Below are positions 18,366-25,842 of a DNA stretch of 64,000 bases, piece after piece (the stretch's first letter is position 1; each line of letters starts with the position of its first letter). The notes below the pieces were generated by a model, which did no database searches, was not told the origin of the DNA, and was given only the letters and a program-made list of their open reading frames with translations. Made by a program: the position numbers and the translations under genes. This DNA is from CAZTAO01 sp964611645 (GTDB lineage Bacteria > Armatimonadota > UBA5829). The stretch is taken from assembly GCA_964611645.1 (NCBI GenBank), contig CAZTAO010000009.1:62001-126000 (forward strand), in the 5' to 3' direction.

Positions 18366-18984
18366 TTTGGAAGAACAAGGGAATCGACTCCATCACAAGG
18401 CTGCGGCCCTGGCTTGGTTCACGGTGCTGTACAACGTGGCCGAGGGGCTTGTGATGATAATCTTCGGCAACGCCGCCGGAAGTATAGCAATGGTCGGGTT
18501 CGGCCTGGACAGCTTTGTGGAATCGCTGTCGGGCGGGGTGATGTTGTGGAGGTTCCGCAAGCGCGGCGAAGAATCAGCCGAGCAGCGCGAGGCTGAGGAG
18601 AAGAAGGCCTCGAAGGCAGTCGGGATCACATTCATCGTCCTGGCCGCTTATGTGGTATTTGAATCGGCGAAGAAGCTGATTCTGCAGGAACCACCGGAGC
18701 CGAGCATGGTTGGAATAGTGGTGGCGGTGATCTCAATAGCGATCATGTACCCGCTGTATATGCTCAAGTGCGCCACGGGGAAAGGCCTGAAGAGCTGCAG
18801 CCTGATGGCGGATGCCAAGCAAACCCTCGCCTGTATGTGGCTATCCTTTGCGCTGCTCGCGGGCCTGCTTGTGAACCAATTCCTGGGCTGGTGGTGGGCG
18901 GATCCGGCAGTAGGCCTGTTCATCGCCTATTTCCTGGTCAAAGAGGGAATAGAGGCAGCCAAAGGCGAGTTCGACGAGGACTAA
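18352..18984 (+). CDS. Short cation diffusion facilitator-like membrane protein
   Basis: A 210-residue protein with five or six transmembrane segments and no C-terminal cytoplasmic domain, unlike standard CDF exporters of about 300 residues. The region around YNVAEGL and GFGLDSFVESLSGGVMLWRF matches the second half of the CDF membrane core. The metal-site positions read D-x-x-x-E in GLDSFVES and D-x-x-x-T in ADAKQT, not the usual H/D-x-x-x-D, so ion choice may be altered. Residues about 55-75 are a charged loop. The TTG at 18352 overlaps the beta-helix gene; a TTG at 18367 just after that stop is equally plausible. Confidence 0.75.
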   Translation: MAVSSLEEQGNRLHHKAAALAWFTVLYNVAEGLVMIIFGNAAGSIAMVGFGLDSFVESLSGGVMLWRFRKRGEESAEQREAEEKKASKAVGITFIVLAAYVVFESAKKLILQEPPEPSMVGIVVAVISIAIMYPLYMLKCATGKGLKSCSLMADAKQTLACMWLSFALLAGLLVNQFLGWWWADPAVGLFIAYFLVKEGIEAAKGEFDED

Positions 18985-18991
18985 CCAAACA

Positions 18992-19062
18992 CCGTAGGGG
19001 CGGCTCTCCGTGGCCGCCCGCATCACGAAACGCCGGGCCGGCACTGAGACCGGCCCCTACGG
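18992..19062. repeat. Cruciform-like palindrome between convergent genes
   Basis: Outer arms CCGTAGGGGC (18992-19001) and its complement (19053-19062) enclose two smaller hairpins, one with arms GGGCCGG / CCGGCCC at 19035-19041 and 19050-19056. The right arm overlaps the aldolase stop codon. It may serve as a bidirectional terminator for the CDF-like and aldolase genes. Confidence 0.7.
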
Positions 19063-19908
19063 CTGATAGCCGTTCGCAAACAGCCGAATTTTGGCAAGCG
19101 CCAACTCGTAACCTGCCTGTTTTGCTGCGCCGAATAATGCGGGGACATTGTACTTGAAGCCCTCGGTTTTCTGGGCGGTTATATACCCCCTGCCGTATGC
19201 CGCGACAAACTCGGTGCAGATGTTTATCTTCGCAATTCCCAGGCCGATAGTCTCGGATATGATGGCGTCGGGAGTTCCGCTGCCGCCGTGCAGGACCAAT
19301 GGGATTAAGACTCTCTCCGCTATCTTCGCCAGCCGCTCGGTGTTGATCTTCGGCTCGAATTTGTAGAATCCGTGGGCGTTGCCGATTGCCACTGCGAGGG
19401 CATCTATGCCTGTCTCCCGCACATACTCCGCAGCCTGGTCGGGGTCTGTCTGAGCGGCTTCTTCCTCGGACACGGTCATCCCGGCCTCCGACCCCGCGAG
19501 CTTGCCGAGCTCCGACTCCACGGTCACCCCGCGCGGCCTGGCTATCTCAACCACTTTCTGGGTGACGCGGATATTGTCCTCATAGCTCTCGTGCGAGGCA
19601 TCGATCATCACGGATGTGAAGCCGGCGTCGATTGCCGCCTGAGCCATCTCCAGAGTATCGCCATGGTCCAAATGCAGCGCTACCCTCACCCCGGCTTCCT
19701 CCGCCGCCATTTCAGCGAATGCGGTCAGGGCTTTGAACCCGGCGTAATCGATCTCAAAAGGCCCTGCCTGCAGGATCACCGGCATCCCGGCAGTCTTCGC
19801 AGCCTGAACCGCCGCCCAAGCAGAGTCCATAGACCAAAACTCAAACGCCGCCACGGCATAACCCGAGGCCCGCGCCTCAACCAAAAGCTCGTTCATTGTT
19901 ACCAGCAA
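19057..19908 (-). CDS. Class II fructose/tagatose-bisphosphate aldolase family protein
   Basis: A zinc-dependent aldolase of the FbaA/GatY/KbaY family, cleaving ketose 1,6-bisphosphates to dihydroxyacetone phosphate and an aldehyde. Catalytic D81 and zinc ligand H82 lie in HLDHGD; further zinc ligands are H178 in GNAHG and H206 in LHGGSG. The 283-residue length suits the GatY/KbaY/short Fba group. The TTG at 19908 has AGGAGG six bases upstream; an in-frame ATG at 19896 is weaker. Whether the substrate is fructose or tagatose bisphosphate, or another ketose, cannot be told. It follows the zinc-ribbon membrane pair by 13 bases. Confidence 0.9.
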   Translation of the reverse strand: MLVTMNELLVEARASGYAVAAFEFWSMDSAWAAVQAAKTAGMPVILQAGPFEIDYAGFKALTAFAEMAAEEAGVRVALHLDHGDTLEMAQAAIDAGFTSVMIDASHESYEDNIRVTQKVVEIARPRGVTVESELGKLAGSEAGMTVSEEEAAQTDPDQAAEYVRETGIDALAVAIGNAHGFYKFEPKINTERLAKIAERVLIPLVLHGGSGTPDAIISETIGLGIAKINICTEFVAAYGRGYITAQKTEGFKYNVPALFGAAKQAGYELALAKIRLFANGYQP

Positions 19909-19921
19909 GACTTGCCTCCTA

Positions 19922-20419
19922 TTATTGCGCCTGAGAGCGGTGTAGGTGTCGATTCGCGCCTAGCCATGCGGCAAGCACTGTAGGCACGGATATACCCCCA
20001 AATATCACGACGAAAATGATCGACGTCCCCGGAGCTTCAGGCTGCCCGAGGTTTTCTAGAATCGCGACTGCCAGCAATTCCACGCCTAGACCGACCACCG
20101 AACCAAGCACTGCCGCAGCTAACAACCCGTGTGTGGAGCGCCAGTAACCATAGAGGAAAGCAATAACAAATACCGGCAGCAAAGGCAGCATGGGCAGCAA
20201 GGCATTATCGGCACCCAGACCCGCAAAACGCAGCAGTGAGCCACCCAACAACCATGCCCACGGCGCAAGCAAGTACACCGCCGCAACTTCCGCAACAGCC
20301 CCGACCCTTACGCGCGGTTTTGGCGGGTTCGGGTCTTCATCCACCAGCGCTTCCTCACACTGCGGACACCAGGACTTCTCCGGCCTGTATTCAGCCTTGC
20401 ACTTAGGACACCACGGCAT
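19922..20419 (-). CDS. Zinc-ribbon membrane protein, copy B
   Basis: A 165-residue protein of unknown function. An N-terminal zinc ribbon (CPKC at 4-7 and CPQC at 18-21) is followed by an acidic/proline linker and four predicted membrane helices (about 42-160). It is a clear paralogue of the gene immediately upstream: both start MPWCPKCK and continue with CEEALVD and NPP, while the membrane parts are more diverged. Three bases separate the two genes. The ribbon would lie in the cytoplasm. Confidence 0.75.
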   Translation of the reverse strand: MPWCPKCKAEYRPEKSWCPQCEEALVDEDPNPPKPRVRVGAVAEVAAVYLLAPWAWLLGGSLLRFAGLGADNALLPMLPLLPVFVIAFLYGYWRSTHGLLAAAVLGSVVGLGVELLAVAILENLGQPEAPGTSIIFVVIFGGISVPTVLAAWLGANRHLHRSQAQ

Positions 20420-20422
20420 GGT

Positions 20423-20953
20423 CTACTCCTTTGCGAGACGGCGTCGCGCGAGCACATAGCTCATCTTGCCGCCAAACCAGATCAGAAAGAGGACTGCGAT
20501 GGAAATTGGCGCAGTCCAGAACGGGAAGGCAAAGGCCTTGTAGCCTTCATTGATCAATCGCAGCACCGCCAGAGACATGCATATACCAAACTGTGCAAGC
20601 CCTCCCACAATCGCCGCAAGAGCAAACGACAACACTGGCGATGCGGTCTTGCGGCTGAAGCCATAGAGGAATGCCGCGACGGCCAGGGCAACGGTCGGAA
20701 CCAACAAAGCGACTATATCCCAAGAGTTCATCGTGTCGCGCGGTTCTGGGTGCGTTATTCTGAACAGCGCGGCAACCGAAAGGTACCAGATCCAAGGCGA
20801 GACAATATACAGCGATGTGAGAGACAGGAATGGTCGAAGCCTCACACGCGATTCCGGTGGATTCGGATTATCATCCACCAGCGCCTCTTCACACTGCGAG
20901 CACTGCGTGATTTCGGACCTGTATTCATACTTGCACTTCGGACACCACGGCAT
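20423..20953 (-). CDS. Zinc-ribbon membrane protein, copy A
   Basis: A 176-residue paralogue of the downstream gene: zinc ribbon with CPKC at 4-7 and CSQC at 18-21, the same linker, then four membrane helices. The start is the ATG at 20953, preceded by GGAGGT; the 82-residue upstream extension in this frame lacks family similarity and would overlap the promoter region shared with the divergent DUF4118-GAF gene. Function unknown. Confidence 0.75.
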   Translation of the reverse strand: MPWCPKCKYEYRSEITQCSQCEEALVDDNPNPPESRVRLRPFLSLTSLYIVSPWIWYLSVAALFRITHPEPRDTMNSWDIVALLVPTVALAVAAFLYGFSRKTASPVLSFALAAIVGGLAQFGICMSLAVLRLINEGYKAFAFPFWTAPISIAVLFLIWFGGKMSYVLARRRLAKE

Positions 20954-21119
20954 GGCTTGTGACCTCCTCCGGGCTTTCCGCTCCCGACCAACACCTATGG
21001 TCTTCCCCATTCCCCGACCCAATACCTTCACTGAAGCATCAGCCGAAGGAAGGTGAACCGGCTGCGCTGAAGTAGTAATTGGTGTAGTTTCTCCAATCAC
21101 TGATAATCCTGGTGGTAAT

Positions 21120-22196
21120 ATGAAAGACGAGACCAGACTCGCGCTGCAGCGATATGACATACCTATCGGCCTTGGGTCGATCATAGTCTTCACAGCCATC
21201 TTCGCGGCTGTTCCGACGGCGCTCTCGACCGGCGCGTGGGCGATGCTGTACCTGCCGATCGTGTTCCTGGTGGGCTACTTCACCACCACGCGCGCAGGTA
21301 TCGCCGCCGCGATCCTGGCGGCGGTCGGCTGGATGTATTTCCTGGTCCCGCCTTACCGAGCATTTCTGGTGGAAAGCTCGGGCGATGCCTTCACCATGGC
21401 AGCTATGCTGGTGTTCGGGATTCTGGTGGCCATATTTGCCGGCAGGCGCGTGCTTCCGGAGATTGCAGCTATCCCACAGGCACACCCGAAGCCTATCCGG
21501 GCGCTGGACACCGCGCTGCTCAACAAGTTCAGCGCGCAGTTGGTCTCCCAGAGCAATATCGAGGACGCCGCAAGGTCGATGCTCGAAAGCCTGAAGCAGG
21601 CCACGGGCGCTCAGAAGGTGACCATGTACCTGCCGGACGAGATCGGCAGGCTGCGGCCCGCATTCGCCTACCCCGATGAGGCCAGCAAGCGCGACCCCCT
21701 CACCACCGCCATAGCAAGGTGGGTGTCCAACGAGGGCCGGGCATTCCAGATAGAGCTTCGAGAGATCACCAGCGACGAGCAGCACGAGTGGCTGGGGATG
21801 CCGCCTCCGGGGCAGTTGGATGCCGAGTATATGGGCGACCAGATATTTGTGCCCGTCCAGACCGCCAGCTTCCGAGCCGGGGTGCTGCACTTGTCCGCAC
21901 GTGAAGACGGCGAGCGCCACACAATCGAGAACGACGGCATGATGCTGGTAATATCCAACCTCCTGGCCGCATTCCTTGAGCGCAGAAGAGCGCTGAACCA
22001 AGCTAAGAAAGACACCGCTAAGCCGTCGGGAGCGGCGCCACAAGTCAGACCCGCACAGCCTGCCGACAAGCCCGGCGAGTATCTGGATTCCGAGGTCGGC
22101 TCAATCGACAGCCAACTGGAAAGGCTCAACGAGGGCATGGAGAACCTTTTGCGCAACACCAACCCTCCTACAGAGGAGGAGCCAAAACAGCAGTAG
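21120..22196 (+). CDS. DUF4118-GAF membrane sensor-like protein without kinase domain
   Basis: A 358-residue protein. Four closely spaced membrane helices (about residues 14-105) form a KdpD-like DUF4118 domain (compare VGWMYFLVPPYRAFLV). A GAF domain follows at about 135-290 (ARSMLESLKQATGAQKVTMY at its start). The C-terminal 60 residues are Ala/Pro/Gln-rich and probably disordered. In KdpD and many histidine kinases these domains precede a kinase, but here the chain ends after GAF, so any signal must pass to a partner. The hypothetical gene at 22215 starts 18 bases later and may be that partner. Confidence 0.82.
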   Translation: MKDETRLALQRYDIPIGLGSIIVFTAIFAAVPTALSTGAWAMLYLPIVFLVGYFTTTRAGIAAAILAAVGWMYFLVPPYRAFLVESSGDAFTMAAMLVFGILVAIFAGRRVLPEIAAIPQAHPKPIRALDTALLNKFSAQLVSQSNIEDAARSMLESLKQATGAQKVTMYLPDEIGRLRPAFAYPDEASKRDPLTTAIARWVSNEGRAFQIELREITSDEQHEWLGMPPPGQLDAEYMGDQIFVPVQTASFRAGVLHLSAREDGERHTIENDGMMLVISNLLAAFLERRRALNQAKKDTAKPSGAAPQVRPAQPADKPGEYLDSEVGSIDSQLERLNEGMENLLRNTNPPTEEEPKQQ

Positions 22197-22214
22197 CATA
22201 TCGGAGGCTACAAA

Positions 22215-22907
22215 ATGGCAATAGTAGACCCAAGCAGTCTCGCGGAAACACTGGATTCGCTGGAAGAGGCCTTCTTTTTCGGGACCCCGCTCTCAAGCCA
22301 TGACAAAGAACAGGCGGCACGATGGATCGCCTCCCGCCAGGGCCTGCCCGGTTCATACGCCAACATGTTCGCGCCCACTGATGCCGAACGCGGGCAGGGG
22401 TTCGCTATGTTCACTGGCGACAGGATATCCACCAACGCCGGCTCCACCCACATTATGGGCGAGGAAGCCTGCCGGGCGCTGATCCTGCTGGACAGCCCCG
22501 ACCCCACAGTCAAGCAAGCCCTCGCCGACGCCACGGTAGGGATGACTTCCAGGCTCCTGACAAATGAGGGGGCGCGGCGGTATGGAAGCATCGGGCAGTA
22601 CTGCTGCGGCGCGTGCTCCTGCGCCTACTGGCGACATCTGTCGGTTGGCGGGCTGTTCGAACAGGAGGAGCGGCTGATGGCGGGTTTGGATGAGTTGAGA
22701 GCACACCGTCAAGACACAGGCCGCTGGCGCAAGTTCCCCTTCTACTACGCCCTCCTGGCCCTAACAGAAATGCCTCTGCCGGAAGCCAGACTCGAAATAG
22801 AACACGCCGCCCTGGCCTGCGAACGGGTATTGAAGGCATCACCCAAGCCAGGCAAGTACGACCCGCGGCGAAGGGCTTTGGCGGAGAGAGCGCTGGGGAT
22901 GCTCTAG
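22215..22907 (+). CDS. Conserved hypothetical protein, alpha-helical
   Basis: A 230-residue soluble, mostly helical protein that I do not recognise. ATG with GGAGG nine bases before it; probably co-transcribed with the DUF4118-GAF gene. Notable is a cysteine cluster near residues 128-136 (YCCGACSCAYW), which could bind metal. Repeated helical segments (GEEACRALILLD; RWRKFPFYYALLALTEMPL) recall alpha/alpha toroid proteins, but similarity is weak. Its stop overlaps the stop of the convergent membrane gene by three bases. Confidence 0.6.
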   Translation: MAIVDPSSLAETLDSLEEAFFFGTPLSSHDKEQAARWIASRQGLPGSYANMFAPTDAERGQGFAMFTGDRISTNAGSTHIMGEEACRALILLDSPDPTVKQALADATVGMTSRLLTNEGARRYGSIGQYCCGACSCAYWRHLSVGGLFEQEERLMAGLDELRAHRQDTGRWRKFPFYYALLALTEMPLPEARLEIEHAALACERVLKASPKPGKYDPRRRALAERALGML

Positions 22908-24622
22908 GGCTGCTTGTAGGTGATGGGCTTGCCTGAGTATTGCGAGATGGTCTTGATGATGGCTCGGAGCCGTGTGCCGCTATCCATCTCGTGGCCCGTG
23001 GAAGCCGACCACAATGTGCCGTCATCGAACGACACTACATAGCGAGTCTGAGTATTCTTCGTGTAGGACTCGGTGACATCCTCTATCAACCTGACCTGTT
23101 GCCAAGAGTAGTGGTCCGCCCTGAAATGAAACGGTCGCGCCACTTCAATCCCGGCGGGCGTGACTTTCGCATAGCAGAAGAATGCCACTATCGCGCCCGC
23201 TGCACCGATAACGGCCATCACGGACACCACCCGCCTCGCCAGAGCAAGAGGCAAATCGCGCTTGACGTACTCTTCCCACTCCTTCCGATACGGCCCCGCG
23301 CGTCTGGCGGCGAATGGAAGCAGCAGTAGCGGAACACCACACGCCGCAGGCAAGATGAGAGCGACCGTGACGAGACCGCCGGAACTTGTCGAGAACCCGA
23401 TAGCACTGGACCCACCAAAAACCAACTGGGCCAGCCGCCCCGGCACATCCAGCATACCCAGCACACACATTCCCAGGAACGCTGCCACCCCCGAAAACCC
23501 AATAATCGTATCGATGGACTGAATGCGCTTCCTTGTCTCGGGCTCCAGCGACAGCAGATACGCCTTGCCACTCTTCATCTTGAGGCCCGCATACGCGGCG
23601 GTCTTCACCACCGGCCCAACGTACGGTAGCGGCAGCGCAATTTGAGGGCAAGACGCTCTGATGTGGCGGATGCAGGCGAGGATGAGTTGGTCAGTTTCGC
23701 CATCCAGGTTCTGGCGAGTAAATGCCTTGATGCGAATCGTGCGTCGCTCCGTGCCAAACCTCAACGCCAACCCGTCCGCCTCATACCACGCCTGAGTCAC
23801 CTCCCGCCAGGAAATGTAGCCTTTCCACAGCGCTGAATCCACTTCGATTCCGCCCATATCTGCCCGTGCATCGGTCGCCACACCAAGACTGCGCCGCACC
23901 ATTGTCCCGAAGCCAGCAAACAGCGCCAGCATCACGAATCCATAGAGCGCCATTGAGGGCGCAGAGTGGCTCGAAGTTATGAACCCGTAGGCAATGAGGA
24001 CGACGAACACTCCCAGCACCGCCGAGGTCATGGTGGGCTCCATCCTTGCCGATTTGGATGCGTGCCAATCGACCTCGTCCGGAACCTCCGCTGGCACAGG
24101 TTCCCACAGGCTGAGAGCGGCAGGCGGAAGCTCGATACCCCCGTGTTTTCCTAACCTTCGCAGATGCTGCCAGATGGATGCGATCACGATTGCGCTCCGC
24201 ACTGGGCTTCCCGACATACCATGCGGGTGGATCCTCACGGTGCGTACGTCCGTCTGCAGGACGACTGCTTGGCTGCCGGTAAGTCCATCCGCCCGCTTCC
24301 GGTAAGCGTTCTTGACATCAGCCCACGGCACAAACACCCTGCGTATCGGTCCTCGCAGTTCTATCCCCCGCAGGTTAGTGCTGTGCCTGTCACATGCCAG
24401 CAACACTCTTAGCATAATCCAGATGGTCAGCGCGTCGATCACGCCAGCGCCGAGCAGCAGTCCCGGAGTCACGAACCGCCAGTAATGCACCAGCATCATA
24501 GTGATGGTAATGGGGAGCCATGCGTACATCAGAAGCACAACCAGGGCCACCGGGAAAGTCTGCCCGCTTACTTCCTCCACCCTCTCCAAACACTCCAGAT
24601 CGGGCCTCTCTAGCTCAGTCAT
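22904..24622 (-). CDS. Membrane protein with three TM + PH-like modules
   Basis: A 572-residue protein (ATG at 24622 behind AAAGGA; an earlier ATG at 24724 would add 34 unsupported residues). Three times a hydrophobic hairpin or helix is followed by a PH-like beta domain with the same opening: GIELRGP at about 86, GIEVDSALW at about 245 and GIEVARPFH at about 490. Each is followed by an aromatic W or Y and a hydrophobic-x-V stretch (VPWADVKNAY, ISWREVTQAW, YSWQQVRLI). This is the layout of bacterial PH (bPH2/YdbT-like) proteins. Function unknown; it ends inside the convergent hypothetical gene. Confidence 0.72.
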   Translation of the reverse strand: MTELERPDLECLERVEEVSGQTFPVALVVLLMYAWLPITITMMLVHYWRFVTPGLLLGAGVIDALTIWIMLRVLLACDRHSTNLRGIELRGPIRRVFVPWADVKNAYRKRADGLTGSQAVVLQTDVRTVRIHPHGMSGSPVRSAIVIASIWQHLRRLGKHGGIELPPAALSLWEPVPAEVPDEVDWHASKSARMEPTMTSAVLGVFVVLIAYGFITSSHSAPSMALYGFVMLALFAGFGTMVRRSLGVATDARADMGGIEVDSALWKGYISWREVTQAWYEADGLALRFGTERRTIRIKAFTRQNLDGETDQLILACIRHIRASCPQIALPLPYVGPVVKTAAYAGLKMKSGKAYLLSLEPETRKRIQSIDTIIGFSGVAAFLGMCVLGMLDVPGRLAQLVFGGSSAIGFSTSSGGLVTVALILPAACGVPLLLLPFAARRAGPYRKEWEEYVKRDLPLALARRVVSVMAVIGAAGAIVAFFCYAKVTPAGIEVARPFHFRADHYSWQQVRLIEDVTESYTKNTQTRYVVSFDDGTLWSASTGHEMDSGTRLRAIIKTISQYSGKPITYKQP

Positions 24623-24760
24623 CTCATCATCCTTTTGAGCGTTCGCCCAATTGCTATAGTCAGTGTTCGACTTTGGGTATGCTTTTCCCTGCCGCTTGTG
24701 TCGGATGGGGCGGGCATTGTACACTTAAGGAGTCGAATTCACGTCATCGGGGAGCATAGA

Positions 24761-25777
24761 TTGATCACATTTATCAAGAAGCATCCGGCTTGGGGGTTGG
24801 TTTGGAGCTTTGTTGTGTACTTCCTGCTGTGGCAGTTGGTGCCTCGGGCGGGGTTTCTTGCGGAGTGGGCAAGAATGCTGGGGCAGGGATCCGGTGGGGT
24901 AGCGGCGAAGGTGGCTGCGGCGTGCATTTTTGCCTTGCCGATTGTGGTGTTCATGTTCGTGCAGAACGTGATTGTGTTTGAGTTTTCACGGATGCGTTTG
25001 GCCTGGTGGAAGCTTCTGGTGTTCCTGGTGGTCTCGCTCGGTGCTGCATATCTGGGCGCTTGGGGGATTGTGTGGCAGTTGGGGATAATCGACAAGATGC
25101 ACCGCCTGCCTACCACCAACGAGTTGTTTGCGCTGGTAGGGTTCTATTATGGGCCGTTCAAGATGTTCATCAGCTCCGCCATAATGCTGGCGGCGGCGAG
25201 CATCGGGGCGCTGGTGGCTGTGAGGGTGCGAGACAAGAACCTTCTGCTGCCGGTGGTGTTGTTTGCGGCGTTTATAGACGTGTGGACGGTGACGATGGGC
25301 CCTGTCGGGGCAGTCCTGCAAAACGCGCCCCACGTGGTTTCCGCGGTGAGCGCTGCGATACCCCAGGCAGGGACCCACGGTGGCAGGTTTGAACCTAACA
25401 CCCTAATGGGCCCGGGGGATTTCCTGTTCATGGCGCTGGTGTTCTCGGTGGTGTTCGCGCTCGGTCTCAATGCCCGCCGCAACTTCTGGTTTGTGTTCGG
25501 GGCAATGACAATCGGGATGCTGGCGGTGATGTTCGACCTGGTCCCGTTCCTGCCCGCGCTCACGGTGCTGGCGGTGGCAGTGGTCGCGGCTAACTGGAGG
25601 GAATTCAAGCTATCAAAGCAGGAAAAGGTCTCTGTCGGGCTGTTGGCGGTGGTGCTGCTGATAGTGGCGATACTCCTGCGGATGGCATTCCCCCCGCTAC
25701 CACCCCAACCGGCGAAAGACCAGCCAAAAGAGAAGCCGGCGGTGACCCAGCCGGGGGTGCCCAAGGCAAACCCCTAA
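24761..25777 (+). CDS. Presenilin/SPP-like GxGD intramembrane aspartyl protease candidate
   Basis: A 338-residue protein with about nine membrane helices. Start is the TTG at 24761 with GGGGAG six bases upstream. The order of motifs is that of presenilin/signal-peptide peptidase: a membrane Asp (D173 in FIDVWTV, following a hydrophobic run), then GPGD (G217-D220) at the start of the next helix, then PAL (P265-L267) two helices later in LVPFLPALTVL. The loop between the two Asp residues is 46 residues. In presenilins the first Asp is usually preceded by Tyr; here it is Ile. A C-terminal Pro/Lys tail (about 310-338) is cytoplasmic. Family assignment is by motif only; an unrelated polytopic protein is possible. 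Confidence 0.6.
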   Translation: MITFIKKHPAWGLVWSFVVYFLLWQLVPRAGFLAEWARMLGQGSGGVAAKVAAACIFALPIVVFMFVQNVIVFEFSRMRLAWWKLLVFLVVSLGAAYLGAWGIVWQLGIIDKMHRLPTTNELFALVGFYYGPFKMFISSAIMLAAASIGALVAVRVRDKNLLLPVVLFAAFIDVWTVTMGPVGAVLQNAPHVVSAVSAAIPQAGTHGGRFEPNTLMGPGDFLFMALVFSVVFALGLNARRNFWFVFGAMTIGMLAVMFDLVPFLPALTVLAVAVVAANWREFKLSKQEKVSVGLLAVVLLIVAILLRMAFPPLPPQPAKDQPKEKPAVTQPGVPKANP

Positions 25778-25782
25778 CCGCT

Positions 25783-25830
25783 GAATTCACGCGAATTCCC
25801 AGAATGTACTCTCCGAATTCGCGTGAATTC
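25783..25830. repeat. Perfect 16-bp inverted repeat between convergent genes
   Basis: GAATTCACGCGAATTC (25783-25798) and its exact complement (25815-25830) with a 16-base loop. It lies wholly between the stops of the presenilin-like and citramalate-synthase-like genes, without a T-tract; a bidirectional terminator or palindromic repeat. Confidence 0.75.
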
Positions 25831-25842
25831 TGCCAACCAGGA

